DNA of 64,000 nt from Chlorocebus sabaeus. Lineage: Eukaryota > Chordata > Mammalia > Primates > Cercopithecidae. The notes under the pieces are model-generated. The model searched no databases, had not been told where the DNA came from, and saw only the letters and a program-made list of their open reading frames with translations. The DNA lies in NCBI RefSeq assembly GCF_047675955.1, contig NC_132904.1, positions 64,909,435 to 64,973,434 on the forward strand, read 5' to 3'. Both the position numbers and the translations under genes were made by a program. Positions 1-14,400 of this stretch are shown in pieces; position 1 is the first letter of the stretch; each line of letters opens with the position of its first letter.

Positions 1-3000
1 CAGTGAGTTGAATTCACACATCACAAAGTAGTTTCTCAGAAAGCTTTTTTCTACTTTTTATCTGACATATTTCCTTTGTCACCATAAGCTTCATTGGGCA
101 AAGAAATATCCCCCTGCAGTTTTCCAGAAACATGTGTTAACAAACAGGTCAATGAACAGAAAAGTGTAACTCTATGAGTTGCATTTATGGGACACAATGC
201 AGTTTCTCAGAACAGTTCTATTCATTTTTTATCTGAAGACATTTCCTTTTTCACTGTAGCCGTCAATGCGCTTCCCATATCACTTAGCAGATTCCACGAG
301 AAGAGTGTTAGCAAACAGTTGCATGAACAGAAAGGTGGAACTCTGTGACATGCATGCACAGGTTTCTCAGAACGCTTCCTTTCAGTTTTTATCTGAAGAT
401 ACTTCCTTTTTCTCTGTAGCCCTCAATGTGCTCCCAAATAACACTTAGCAGATTCCACGAGAAGAGTGTTAGCAAACAGCTACATGAACAGAAAGCTGGA
501 ACTCTGTGAGATGATCTCAGAGATCAGAAAGACATTTCTCAGAAATCTTCTTTCTCGTTTTTATCTGGGGATATTTCCTTTGACTGTATACTCCTCCAAG
601 TGATCCGAATTCACGGTTCTCAGATTCAACAATAACTGGAATAGCAAACAGCTCCACGAAATACAACTGTAACTCAGTGAGTTGAATTCACATATCACAA
701 AGCAGTTTCTCAGAATGCTTTTTTCTATTTTTCATCCGAAGATATTTCCTTTGTCACCATAAGCTTCATTGGACAAAGAAATATCCCCCTGCAGATTTCA
801 AGAAAACTGTGTTAGCAAACTGAAAAATGAACAGAAAAGTCTAACTCTATGATTTGCATTCAGAGGTTACAATGCAGTTTCTCAGAACGCTTCTTTTCAG
901 TTTTTATCTGGAGACATTTCCTTTTTCACTGTAGCCGTCAATGCACTGCCAAATATCACTTAGCAGATTCCACAAGAAGAGTGTTAGCAAACAGCTACAT
1001 GAACAGAAAGGTGGAACTCTGTGAGGTGAATGCACAGGTCACATAGAAGTTTCTCAAAACGTTTCCTTTCAATTTTTTTCTGAAGATATTTCGTTTTTCT
1101 CTGTAGCCCTCAATGTGCTCCCAAATATCACTTTGCATATTCCACGAGAAGAGTGTTAGCAAACAGCTACATGAACAGAAAGTTGGAACTCTGTGTGATG
1201 AACTCAGAGATCAGAAAGGCATTTCTCAGAAATCTTCCTTCTTATTTTTCTGTGGGAATATTTCCTTTAGCTGTATACTCCTCCAAGTTATCCGATATAT
1301 CGGTTCTCAGATTCAACAAAAACTAGACTAGCAAACAGCTTCATGAAATTCAGCTGTAACTCAGTGAATTGAATTCACACATCACAAAGCAGTCTCTCAG
1401 AAACTCAGTTCTATTTTTCATCTGAAGATATTTCCTTTGTCACCATATGCTTCATTGGGCAAAAAAAAAATCCCATTGCAGATTTCAAGAAAACTGTGTT
1501 AGCAAACTGACCAAAAAAAAGAAAAGTGTAACTCTGTGAGTTGCATTCACAGGTCACAATGCAGTGTCTCAGAACGCTTCCTTTCAGTATTTATCTGAAG
1601 ACATTTCCTTTTTCACTGTAGCCCTCAATGCGCTCCCAAATATCACTTTGCAGATTCCAGGAGAAGAATGTTAGAAAAACAGCTACATGAGCAGAAAGGT
1701 GGAACTCTGTGAGATGAACTCAGATAGCTGAAAGACATTTCTCAGAAGTCTTCTTTCTCGTTTTTATTAGGGATATTTCCTTTGGCTGTATACTGCTCCA
1801 AGCAATTTTAAATATCGGTTATCAGATGCAACAAAAAGTGAACTAGCAAACAGCTCCATGTAACACAGTTGTAACTCAGTGAGTTGAATTCACACATCCC
1901 AAAGCAGTTTTTCAGAAAGCTTCTTTCTCCTTTTTATCTGAAGATATTTCCTTTGTCACCAAAAGCTTCATTGGGCAAAGAAATATCCCACTGCAGATTT
2001 CAAGAAAACTGTTAGCAAGTTGACCAATGTACAGAAAAGTGTAACTGTGAGTTGCATTCAGAGGTCACAATGCAGTTTCTCAGAACGCTTCCTTTCAGTT
2101 TTTATCTGAAGACATTTCCTTTTTCACTGTAGCCGTCAAAGGGCTCCTAAATATCACTTAGTAGATTCTACAAGAAGAGTATTAGCAAACAGCTACATGA
2201 ACAGAAAGGTGGAACACTGTGACATGAATGTACAGGTCACATAGAAGTTTCTCAGAATGCTTCCTTTCAGTTTTTATCTGAAGATATTTCCTTTTTCCCT
2301 GTAGCACTCAAAACGCTTCCAAAAATAACTTTGCGGATACCACGAGAAGAATGTCAGCAAACAGCTACATGAACATAAAGTTGGAACTGTGTGAGATGAA
2401 CTCAGAGATCAGAAAGACATTGCTCAGAAATTTTCTTTCTCGTTTTTATCTGGGTATATTTCCTTTGGCTGTATACTCCTGCAAGTGATCCGAAATATCG
2501 GATCTCAGATTCAAAAAAACTGGACTGGCAAACAGCTCCATGAAATACAGCTGTAACCTAGTGAGTTGAATTCACACATTCCAAAGCAGTTTCTCAGAAA
2601 GCTTCTTTCTACTTTTTATCTGAAGATATTTCCTTTGTCACCATTAGTTTCATTGGCTAAAGAAATATCCCACTGCAGATTTCAAGAATACTTTGTTAGC
2701 AAACTGATCAATGAACAGAAAAGTGTAACTCTGTAAGTTGCATTGAATGTCACAATGCAGTTTCTCAAACGCTTCTTTTCAGTTTTTATCTGAAGATATT
2801 TCCTTTTTCACTGTAGCCCGCAATGGGCTCCCAAATATCACTTTGCAGATTCCACGAGAAGTGTGTTAGGAAACAGCTACATGAAGAGAAAGGTGAAACT
2901 CTGTGAGAAAAATTCAGAGATCACAAAGTCATTTTTCAGAAAACTACTTTCTCATTTTTATCTGGGGATATTTCCTTGGGCTGTATACTCTTCAAAGCAA

Positions 3001-5073
3001 TCCAAAATAGCAGTTCTCAGATTCCAAATAACAGGACTAACAAACAGTTCCACGAAATACAGCTGTAACTCAGTGAGTTGAATTCACACATCACAGAGCA
3101 GTTTCTCAGAGAGATTCTTTCTACTTTTTATCTGAAGATATTTCCTTTGTCACTCTAAGCTTCATTGGGCAAAGAAAAATCCCACTGCAGATTTCAAGAA
3201 AACTGTGTTAGCAAACTGATCAATTAACAGAAAAGTGTAACTCTGTGAATTGCATTCATGCATCACAATGCAATTTCTCATAATGCTTCTTTTCAGTTTT
3301 TTGCTGAAGATATTTGCTTTTTCATGTAGACATCAAAGTGCTGCAAAACACCACTTAGCAGATTTTATGAGAAGAGTATTTGGAAACAGCTAAAAGAACA
3401 GAAAGGTGGAACTCTGTGAGATGAATGCATAGGCCACTTAAAGGTTTCTCAGAACGCTTCCTTTCAGTTTTTCTCTGAAGATATGTCCTTTTTCACTGTA
3501 ACCCTCCATGCGTTCTCAAATATCACTTACCAGATTCCATGAGAAGAGTGTTAGCAAACAGCTACATGAACAGAAAGGTGGAACTCTGTGAGATGAATGC
3601 ACAGGTCATATAGACGTTTCTCAGAATGCTTCCTTTCAGTATTTCTCTGAAGATATTTCCTTTTTCACTGTAGACCTCAATGCGCTCCCAAATATCACTT
3701 AGCAGATTCCACGAGAAGAGTGTTAGCAAACAGATATATGAACATAAGGTGGAATACTGGGAGATGAATGCACAGGTCACATAAAAGTTTCTCAGAAGGC
3801 TTCCTTTCAGTTTTTATCTTAAGATATTTCCTTTTTTACTGTGGCCTTCCATGCGCTCCCAAATATGACTTTACAGATTACAGGAGAAGAGTGTTAGCAA
3901 ACAGCTGCATGAACAGAAGGGTGGAACTCTGTGAGATGAATACACAGGTCACATAGAAGTTTCTCAGAAAGCTTCCTTTCAGTTTTGATCTGAAGATATT
4001 TCCTTTTTCACTGTAGCCGTCAATGCGCTCCCAAATATCATTCAGCAGATTCCACGAGAAGAGTGTTAGCAAACAGCTACAAGAACGGAAAGGCGGAATG
4101 CTGTGGGATGAATTCGAAGGTTACGGAGAAGTTTTTCAGAACGCTTCTTTTCAGTTTTTATCTGAAGATATTTCCTTTTTCACTGTAGCCATCAATGCGC
4201 TCCTAAATATCACTTTGCAAATTACACGGGAAGAGTGTTAGCAAACAGCTACATGAACAGAAAGGTGGAACTCTGTGAGATGAACTCAGAGATCAGAAAT
4301 ACATTTCTCTGAAATCTTCTTTCTCGTTCTTATCTGGGGATATTTCATTTGGCTGTATACTCCTCCAAGTGATCGGAAATATAGGTTCTCAGATTCAACA
4401 AAAACTGGACTAGCAAACAGCTCCATGAAAACAGCTGTAACTCAGTGAGTGGAATTCACACATCACAAAGCAGTTTCTCAGAAAGCTTCTTTCTACTTTT
4501 TACCTGAAAATATTTCCTTTGTCACCATTAGCTTCATAGGGAAAACAAATATCCCACTGCTGTTTTGAAGAAAACTGTGTTAGTAAACTGATCAATGAAC
4601 AGAAGAGTGTAACTTTGTGAGTTGCCTTCACAGGTCAAAATGCAGGTTTTCAGGATGCTTCTTTTCAGTTTTTATCTGAAGACATTTCCTTTGTCACTGT
4701 AGCCATCAATGCGCTCTCAAATATCACTTAGCAGATTCCACGAGAAGAGTGTTAGCAAACAGCTACATGAACAGAAAGCTGGAACTCTGTGAGATGATCT
4801 CAGAGATCAGAAAGACATTTCTCAGAAATCTTCTTTCTCGTTTTTATCTGGGGATATTTCGTTTGGCTGTATACTCCTCCAAGTGTTCCGAAATATCGGT
4901 TCTCATATTCAACAAAAACTGGACTAGAAAACAGCTCCATGAAATACAACTGTAACTCAGTGAGTTGAATTCACACATCACAAAGCAGTTTCTCAGAAAG
5001 CTTTTTTCTACTTTTTATCTGAAGATATTTCCCTTGTTACCATAAGCTTCATTGGGAAATGAAATATCCCACT
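1..5073 (-). repeat. Alpha-satellite block 1, layer I, minus orientation
   Basis: Tandem monomers of about 171 bp, read here as the reverse complement of the usual alpha-satellite orientation. Three monomer classes recur. A contains 'ggctgtatactcctccaag' and 'cagattcaacaaaaactgg'. B contains 'accataagcttcattgggc' and 'cccactgcagatttcaag'. C contains 'gtagccctcaatgcgctc' and 'ccacgagaagagtgttagc'. B markers lie near 89, 762, 1450, 1967, 2645, 3167, 4529 and 5047. The spacings of about 673, 688, 517, 678, 522, 1362 and 518 bp are 4, 4, 3, 4, 3, 8 and 3 monomers. The array is therefore a 3/4-mer higher-order repeat with a local expansion of C monomers at about 3.2-4.5 kb. The left end is cut by the window edge. 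No gene is visible. Confidence 0.95.
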
Positions 5074-5083
5074 GAAGTGGGAT
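5066..5083. other. Polarity-switch junction 1 with near-perfect palindrome
   Basis: The sequence 'atcccactgaagtgggat' has two perfect 8-bp inverted arms around a 2-nt spacer. It sits exactly where minus-oriented monomers end (class B, '...gggaaatgaaatatcccact') and plus-oriented monomers begin ('gataaaaacgaaaaagaagatttctgag', class A). The two sides are in different monomer classes and phases, so this is an inversion breakpoint and not the centre of a simple fold-back duplication. Whether the palindrome caused the break or formed at its repair cannot be told from the sequence. Confidence 0.85.
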
Positions 5084-7091
5084 AAAAACGAAAAAGAAGA
5101 TTTCTGAGAAATGGCTTTCTGATCTCTGAGTTCATCTCACAGAGTTCCACCTTTCTGATCATGAAGCTGTTTGCTAACACTCTTCTCCTGGAATCTGCAA
5201 AGTGAGATTCGGGAGTGCATTAAGGGCTGCAGTGAAAAAGGAAATATCCTCAGAAAAAAACTGAAAGGAAGTGTTCTGAGAAACTTCTATGTAACCTGTG
5301 TATTCATGTCACAGAGTTCCACCTTTCGATTCATGTAGCTGTTTGCTAACACTCTTCTCGTGGAATCTGCTCAGTGACATTTTCTAGGGCATTGAGGGCT
5401 ACAGTGAAAAAGGAAATGTCTTCAGATAAAAACTGAAAGGAAGCGTTCTGAGAAACTGCATTGTGACCTGTGAATGCATCTCACAGAGTTACACTTTTCT
5501 GTTCATTGATCAATTTGCTAACACAGTTTTCTTGATATCTGCAGTGGGATATTTCTTTGCCCAATGAAGCTTATGGTGACAAAGGAAATATCTTCAGATA
5601 CGAAGTAGAAGCTTTCTGAGAAACTGCTTTGTGGTGACTGAATTCAACTCACTGAGTTACAGCTGTATTTCATGGAGCTGCTTGCTAGTCCAGTTTTTGT
5701 TGAATCTGAGAACCAATATTTCGGATCACTAGGAGGGGTATACTGCCAAAGGAAATATCTCCAGTTAAAAAAGAGAAAGAAGATTTCAGAGAAATGTCTT
5801 TCTGATCTCTGAGTTCATCTCACAGAGTTCCACCTTTGTGTTCATGTAGTTGTTTGCTAACACCCTTCTCGTGGAATCTGCTAAGTCATATTGGGGAGCA
5901 CATTGACGGCTACAGTGAAAAAGGATTTGTCTTCAAATAAAAACTGAAAAGAAGCGTTTTGAGAAACTGCATTGTGACCTATGAATGCAACTCATAGAGT
6001 TACACTTTTGTGTTCATTGATCAGTATGCTAACACAGTTTTCTTGGAATCTGCAGTGGGATATTTTTTGCCCAATGCAGCTTCGGGTGACAAAGGAAACA
6101 TCTTCAGATAAAAGGAGATAGAAGCTTTCAGAGAAACTGCTTTGTGATGTATGAATTCAACTCACTGAGTTACATCTGTGTTTCATGGAGCTGTTTGCTA
6201 GTCCAGTTTTTGATGAATTTGAGAACCGATATTTCGGATCACTTCGAGGAGTATACAGCCAAAGGAAATATCCCCAGATAAAAACGAGAAAGAAGATTTC
6301 TGAGAAATGTCTTTCTGATCTCTGAGTTCATCTCACAGAGTTCCAATTTTCTGTCCATTTAACTGTTTGCTAACACTCTTCTCGCGGAACCTGCAAAGTG
6401 ATATTTGGGAGCACAATGAGGGTTGCAGAGAAAAAGGAAATATCTTAAGATAAAAACTGAAAGGAAGCTTTCTGAGAAACTTCTATGTGACCTGTGCATT
6501 CACCTCACTGAGTTCCAACTTTCTATTCATGTAGCTGTTTGCTAACACTCTTCTCCTGGAATCTGCAAAGTGACACTTGGGAGTGCCTTGAGGGCTACAG
6601 TGAAAAAAGAATTATCTTCAGATAAAAACTGAAAGGAAGAGTTATGAGAAACTTCTTTGTCACCTGTGCCTTCATGTCACAGAGTTCCACCTTTCTGTTC
6701 ATGTAGCTGTTTGCTAACACTCTTGTCGTGGAATCTGCACAGAGTTATTTGGGAGCCCATTGAGGGCTACAGAGAAAAAGGAAATATCTTAAGATAAAAA
6801 CTGAAAGGAAACATTCTGAGAAACTTCTATGTGACCTGTGCATACATCTCCCAGAGTTCCACCTTTATGTTCATGTAGCTGTTTGCTAACAGTTCTTCTC
6901 CTGGAATCTGCAAAGTGACATTTGGGAGCACATCGAGGGCCACAATGAAAAAGGAAATATCTTCAGATAAATATTGAAAGGAATCGTCCTGAGAAACTTC
7001 CATGTGACCTGTGCTTTGACCTCACATAGTTCCACCTCTCTGTTCATGTAGCTGTTTGCTAACACTCTTCTCCTGGAATCTGCAAAGTGAC

Positions 7092-7560
7092 ATTTTGGAG
7101 CGAATTGAGGGCTACAGTGAAAAATGAAATATCTTCAGATAAAATCTGAAAGGAAATGTTCTGAGAAACTTCTATGTGACCTGTGCATTTGTCTCACAGA
7201 GTTCCACCATTCTGTTCATGTAGCTGTTTGCTAGCTCTCTTCTCATGGAATCGGCTAAGTGATGTTTTGGAGCGCATTGATGGCTACAGTGAAAAGGAAA
7301 TATCTTCAGATAAAAAATGAAAAGAAGCGTACTCAGAAACTACATTTGGCCTGTGAATGCAACTCACAGAGTTCCACCTTTCTGTTCATGTAGCTGTTTG
7401 CTAACACTCTCTCCTGGAATCTGCAAAGTGACATTTTGGAGCACATTGAGGGCTACAGTGAAAAAGGAAATATCTTCAGATAAAATCTGAAAAGAAATGT
7501 TCTGAGAAACTTCTATGTGACCTGTGCATTGATCTCACAGAGTTCCACTTTCTGTTCATG
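7092..7560 (+). repeat. Recent dimer duplication inside expanded C monomers
   Basis: The stretch starting with 'cattttggagcg' near 7092 recurs near 7432 as 'cattttggagca'. Both copies carry the private variants 'gataaaatctgaaa' and 'ggaaatgttctgagaaac', which most other C monomers lack. The offset of about 341 bp equals two monomers, so a dimer appears to have been duplicated locally. It lies in the 10-monomer expansion between B markers at 6075 and 7788. Confidence 0.7.
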
Positions 7561-10500
7561 TAGCTGTTTGCTAACACCCTTTTCGTGGAATCTGCTAAGT
7601 GATATTTGGGACGGCATTGACGGCTACAGTGAAAAAGGAAATGTCTTCAGCTAAAAACTGAAAAGAAGCATTCTGAGAAACTGCATTGTGACCTGTGAAT
7701 GCAACTCACAGAGTTACACTTGTCTGTTCATTAATCAGTTTGCTAACTCAGTTTTCTTGAAATCTGCAGTCGAATATTAATTTGCCCAATGAAGCTTATG
7801 GTGACAAAGGAAATATCTTCAGATAAAAAGTAGAATGAAGCTTTCTGAGAAACTGCTTTGTGTTTTGTTAATTCAACTCACTGAATTACAGCTGTATTTA
7901 TTGGAGCTGTTTGCTAGTCCAGTTTTTGTTGAATCTGAACCCCAATATTTCGGATCACTTGGAGGAGTATACAGCCAAAGGAAATATCCCCAGATAAAAA
8001 GGAGAAAGGAGATTTCTGAGAAATGCCTTCCTGATCTCTGAGTTCATCTCACAGAGTTTCACTTTCTGTTCATGTAGTTGTTTGCTAACACTCTTCTCGT
8101 GCAATCTGCAAGTGATATTTGGGAGTGCATAGAGGGCTACATTGAAAAAGGAAATATCTTCAGATAAAAACTGAAAGGAAGCAATCTCAGAAACTTCTAT
8201 GTGACCTGTGCATTCATCTCAAAGAGTTCCACTTTTCTGTTCCTGTAGCTGTTTGCTAACACTCTTCTCGTGGAGTCTGCTAAGTGATATTTGGGAGCGC
8301 ATTGACGGATACAGAGAAAAAGGGAATATCTTCAGACAAAAACTGAAAGGAAGGGTTCAGAGAAATTTCATCGTGACCTGTGAATGCAACTCACAGAGAT
8401 ACACTTTTCTGTTCATTGATCAGTTTGCTAATGCATCTTTCTTGAAATCTGCAGTGGGATATATCTTTCCCCAATGAAGCTTATGGTGACAAAGGAAATA
8501 TCTTCTGATGAAAAGTAGAAAGAAGCTTTCTGAGAAACTACTTTGTGATGTGTGAATTCAACTCACTGAGGAACAGCTGTATTTCATGGAGCTGTTTGCT
8601 AGTCCAGGTTTCGTTGAATCTGAGAACCGATATTTCGGATCACTTGGAGGAGTATATAGCCAAAGGAAATATACCAAGGTAAAAATGAGAAGGAAGATTT
8701 CTGAGAAATGTCTTTCTGATCTCTAAGTTCATCTCATGGAGTTCCAACTTTCTGTTCATGTAGCTGTTTGCTAACACTCTTCTCATAAAACCTGCAAAGT
8801 GATATTTGGGAGCGCATTGCGGGCTACAGAGAAAAAGGAAGTATCTTTAGATAAAATCTGAAAGGAAGCTTTCTGAGAAAGTTCTATGTGACCTGCGCAT
8901 TCATCTCACAGAGTTCCACCTTTCTCTTCATGTAGCTGTTTACTAACACTCTTCTCCTGGAATCTGCTAAATGATATTTGGGATCGCATTGATGGCTACA
9001 CTGAAAAAGGAAATATCTTGAGATAAAAACTGAGAAGAAGCATTCTGAGAAACTGCATTGTGACCTCTGAAACAACTCACAGAGTTACACTTTTCTCTTC
9101 ATTGATCAGTTTGCTAACACAGTTTTATTGAAATCTGACGTGGGATATTACTTTTCCCAATGAAGCTTATGGTGACAATGGAAATATCTTCAGATAAAAA
9201 CTGAAAAGAAACCTTCTGAGAAAGTACACTGGGATGACAGCATTCATCTCACAGACTTCCACATTTCTCTTTATGTAACTGTTTGCTAATACTCTTCTCG
9301 TGGAATCTGCTCAGTGATATTTTGTAGCCCATTGACGTCTACAGTGTAAACGGAAATATCTTCAGATTAAAACTCTAAAGAAGCGTTCTGAGTAACTGCA
9401 TTGTGACGTGTGAATGCAAGTCACAGAGTTACACTTTCCTGTTCATTGACCAGTTGTCTAACACAGTTTTCTTGAAATCTGCAGTGGGATATTTCTTTGC
9501 CCCATGAAGCTTGTGGTGACAAAGAAATTATCTTTAGATGAAAAGTAGAAAGAAGTTTTCCTAGAAACTGCTTTGTGATGTATGAATTCAACTCACTGAG
9601 TTACAGCTGTATTTCACGGAGCTGTTTACTCATTCAGTTTTTGTTGAATCTGAGAACCGATATTTCGGATCACTTTGAGGACTATACAGCCAAAGGGAAT
9701 ATCCCCAGATAAAAACTAGTAAGAAGATTTCTGAGAAATGTCTTTCTGATCTCTGAGTGCATCTCACAGAGTTTCACCTTTCTGTTCATGTAGCTGTTTG
9801 CTAACACTCTTCTCCTGGAATCTGGAAAGTGACATTTGAGCACATTGAGGGCTACAGTTAAAAATAAAATATCTTTAGATAAAAACTGAAAGAAAGCATT
9901 CTGAGAAACTTCTATGTGTCTTGTGCATTCGTGTCACAGCGTTCCACCTTTCTGTTCATGTAGCTGTTTGCTATCACTCTTCTCCTGGAATCTGCATAGG
10001 GACATTTGGGAGCGCATTGAAGGATACAGTTAAAAAGGAAATATCTTCAGATAAAAACTGTCAGGAAGCATTCTGAGAAACTGCTATGTGACCTGTGAAT
10101 TCACCTCACAGAATCCCACCTTTCTGTTCATGTAGCTGTTTGCTAACACTCTTCTCTTGGAATCTGCAAAGTGACATTTGGGGGCACATTGAGAGCTACA
10201 GTGAAAAGAGAAATATCTTCAGATAAAAACAGTCAGGAAGTGTTCTGAGAAACTTCGATGTGACCTTGCATTCATGTCACAGAGCTCCAACTTTCTGTTG
10301 ATGTAACTGTTTGCTAACACTCTTCTCGTGGAATCTGTAAAGTGATATTTGGGAGCGCATTGAGGGCTACAGAGAAAAAGGAAATATCTTCAGATAAAAA
10401 CTGAAAGGAAGCGTTCTGAGAAATTTCTAAGTGACCTGTGCTTTCACCTCACATAGTTACACCTCTCGGTTCATGTAGCTGTTTTTCTAACACTCCTCTC

Positions 10501-11062
10501 CTGGAATCTGCAAAGTGATATTTGGGAGTGCATTGACGGCTACAGAGAAAAAGGAAATATCATCAGATAAATACTGAAAGGAAGCGTTCTGAGACACTGT
10601 ATTGTGACCTGTGAATGTAACTCACAGAGTTATGCTTTTCTGTTCATTAGTCATTTTGCTAAAACAGTTTTCTTGAAATCTGCAGTGGGATCTTTCTTTG
10701 CCCAATGAATCTTATGGTGACAAAGGAATATCTTCAGATAAAAAGTAGAAAGAAGCTTTCTGAGAAACTGCTTTGTGATGTGTGAATTCAACTCACTGAG
10801 TTACAGCTGTATTTCATGGAGCTGTTTTCTAGTCCTGTTTTTGTTGAATCTGAGAACCGATATTTCGGATCACTTGGAGGAGTATATAGCTAAAAGAAAT
10901 ATCCCCAGATAAAAACTAGGAAGAAGATTTCTGAGAAATGTCTTTCTGATCTCTGAGTTCATCTCACAGAGTTCCACCTTTCTGTTCATGTAGCTGTTTG
11001 CTAAAACTCTTCTCATGGAATCTTCAAAGTGACATTTGGGAGTGCATTGAGGGCTACAGTGA

Positions 11063-11440
<378 letters not shown>

Positions 11441-11456
11441 TGTCCTGTGCATTCAT
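11441..11456. repeat. Target-site duplication, right copy, Alu 1
   Basis: Exact second copy of 'tgtcctgtgcattcat'. The interrupted monomer continues directly after it with 'gtcacagagttccacc', so no satellite sequence was lost at insertion. Confidence 0.95.
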
Positions 11457-14400
11457 GTCACAGAGTTCCACCTTTGTGTTCATATAGCTGTTGCTAACAC
11501 TCTTCTCGTGGATTCTGCTAAGCGATATTTTGGAGCACATTGACAGCTACAGTGACAAAGGAAATGTCTTCTGATAAAAACTGAAAAGAAGCGTTCTGAG
11601 AAACTGCATTAGACCCGTCAATGCAACTCACAGAGTTGCACTTTTCTGTTCATTGACCAGTTTGCTAACACAGTTTTCTTGAAATTTACAGGGAGATATT
11701 CCTTTGCCCAATGAAGCTTATGGTGACAAAGGAAATATCTTCAGATAAAAAGTAGAAAGAAACTTTCTGTGAAACTGCTTTGTGATGTGTGAATTCAACT
11801 CACTGAGTTACAGCTGTATTTCATGGTACTGTTTGCTAATCCAGTTTTTGTTGAATCTGAGAACCGATATTTCGGATCACTTGGAGGAGTATACAGCCAA
11901 AGGAACTATCCCAGGACAACAACGAGAAAGAAGATTTCTTAAAAATGTCTTACTGATCTCTGAGTTCATCTCACAGAGTTCCACGTGTCTGTTCATGTAG
12001 CTGTTTTCTAACACTCTTCTCGTGGAATCTGCATAGTGATATTTGGGAGCGCAATGAGGACTACAGAGAAAAATGAACTATCTTCAGATAAAAACTGAAA
12101 GGAAGCATTCTGAGAAACTTCTATGTGACCTGTGCATTCACCTCACATAGTTCCACATTTCTGTGTATGTAGCTGTTTGCTAACACTCTTCTCATAGAAT
12201 CTACAGTGTGAGATTTCGGAGCACATTGAGTGCTACAGTGAAAAATGAAGTATCTTCACATAAAAACTGAAAAGAAGTGTTCTGAGAAAATGCATTGTGA
12301 CATGTGAATGCAACTCACAGAGTTACACTTTTTTGTTCATTGATCAGTTTCCTAACACAGTTTTCTTGAAATCTGCAGAGGGATATTTCTTTCCACATGA
12401 AACTTTTGGTGACACGAAATATCATCAGAAAAAAAGTAGAAAGAAACTTTCTGAGAAACTGTTTTGTGATGTGTGAATTCAACTCATTTAGTTACATATG
12501 AATTTCATGGAGCTGCTTGTTAGTCCAGTTGTTGTTGAATCTGTGAACCAGTATTTCAGAATGCTGGGAGGAGTATACAGCCAGAGGAAATATCCCCAGA
12601 TAAAAACGAGAGAGAAGATTTCTGAGAAATATCTTTCTGATCTCTGAGTTCACCTCACAGAGTTCAATCTTTCTGTTCATGTAGCTGTTTGTTAGCACTC
12701 TTCTCGTGGAATCTGCAAAGTGATATTTGGGAGCGCAATGAGGGCTACAGTGAAAAAGGAAATGTCTTCAGATAAAAACTGAAAGGAATCATTCTGAGAA
12801 ACTTCTATGTGATCTGTACATTCATCTCACAGAGTTCCACATTTCTGTTCATGTAGCTGTTTGCTAACACTCTTCTCGTGGAATCTGCTAAGTGATATTT
12901 GGGAGCGCATTGACGGCTACAGTGAAAAAGGAAATATCTTCAGATAAAAACTGAGAAGAAGCCTTTTGAGAAACTGCATTGTGACCTGTGAATGCAACTC
13001 ACAGAGTTACACTTTTCTGTTCATTGATCAGTGTCCTAACACAGTTTTCTGGAAATATTCAGTGGGATATTTGTTTGCTCAACGAAGCTTATGGTGATAA
13101 AGGAAATATCTTCAGATAAAAAGTTGAAATAATCTTTCTGAGAAACTGTTTTGTGATATGTGAATTCTGCTAACTGACTTACAGCTGTATTTCATGGAAC
13201 TGTTGCTAGTACAGTTTTTGTTCAATCTGAGAAGTGATATTTTGGATCGCTAGGAGGAATATACACCAAAGGAAATATCCCCAGATAAAAACATGAAAGA
13301 AGATTTCTAAGAAATGCCTTTGTGTTATGTGAGTTCATCTCACCGAGTTCCTCCTCTCTGTTCATGTAGCTGTTTGCTAACACTCTTCTCGCAGAATCCG
13401 CTAAGTGATATTTGGGAGTGCATTGACGGTTACAGTGAAAAAGGAAATACCTTCAAATAAAAACTGAAAAGAAGCGTTCTGAGAAACTGCATTGTGAAGT
13501 GTGAATGCAACTCACAGAGTTAAACTTTTCTGTTCATAGATCAGTTTACTAACACAGTTTTCTTGAAATCTGCAATGGGATATTTCTTTGCCCAATGAAG
13601 CTTATGTTGACAAAGGAAATATCTTCAGATGAAAAGTAGAACAACACTTTCTGAGAAATTGCTTGGTGATGTGTGAATTCATCTCACTGAGTTACAGCTG
13701 TATTTCATGGAGCTCTTGCTAGTCCAGTTTTTGTTGAATCTGAGAAATGGTATTTCGGATCTCTTGGAGAAGTATACAGCCAAAGGAAATAGCCCCAGAT
13801 AAAAACGAGAAAGAAGATTTCTGAGAGATATCTTTTTGACTCCTGAGTCATCTCACAGACTTCTACCTTTCTGTTCATGTAGCTGTTTGCTAACACTCTT
13901 CTCGTGGAATCTGCAAAGAGATAATTTGGAGCTCATTGAGGGCTTCAGTGAAAAAGCAAATAACTTAAGAAAAAAAACTGAAAGGAAGCGTTCTAAGGAA
14001 CTTCTATATGACTTGTGCATTCATTTCACAGAGTTCCATCATTCTGTTCATAAATTTGTTTGCTAACACTCTTCTCGTGGAATCTGCAAAGTGATATTAA
14101 GGAGCGCATTGAGGTCTACAGTGAAAAAGGAAATATCTTCAGATAAAAACTGAGAGGAAGGGTTTTGAGAAACTTCTGTGTGACCTGTGCATGCATCTCA
14201 CAGAGTTCCACGTGTCTGTTGATGTAGCTGTTTGCTAACACTTTTCTCGTGGAATCTGCTAAGTGATATTTGGGAGTCCATTGAGGGCTACAGTGAAAAG
14301 GCAAATATCTTCAGATAATAACTGAAAGAAAGCGTTCTGCAAAACGTCTATGTGAACTGTGCATTCATCTCACATGTTCAACCTTTCTGTTCAAGTAGCT

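Noticed and set aside
5050..6100. Simple fold-back inverted duplication around 5.07 kb
   Set aside because: The reverse complement of the left flank (class B) does not match the right flank (class A); only the 8-bp arms pair.
8600..8650. Possible CENP-B box at 'tttcgttgaatctgagaac'
   Set aside because: It has TTCG and the central A but TGAG in place of the required CGGG.
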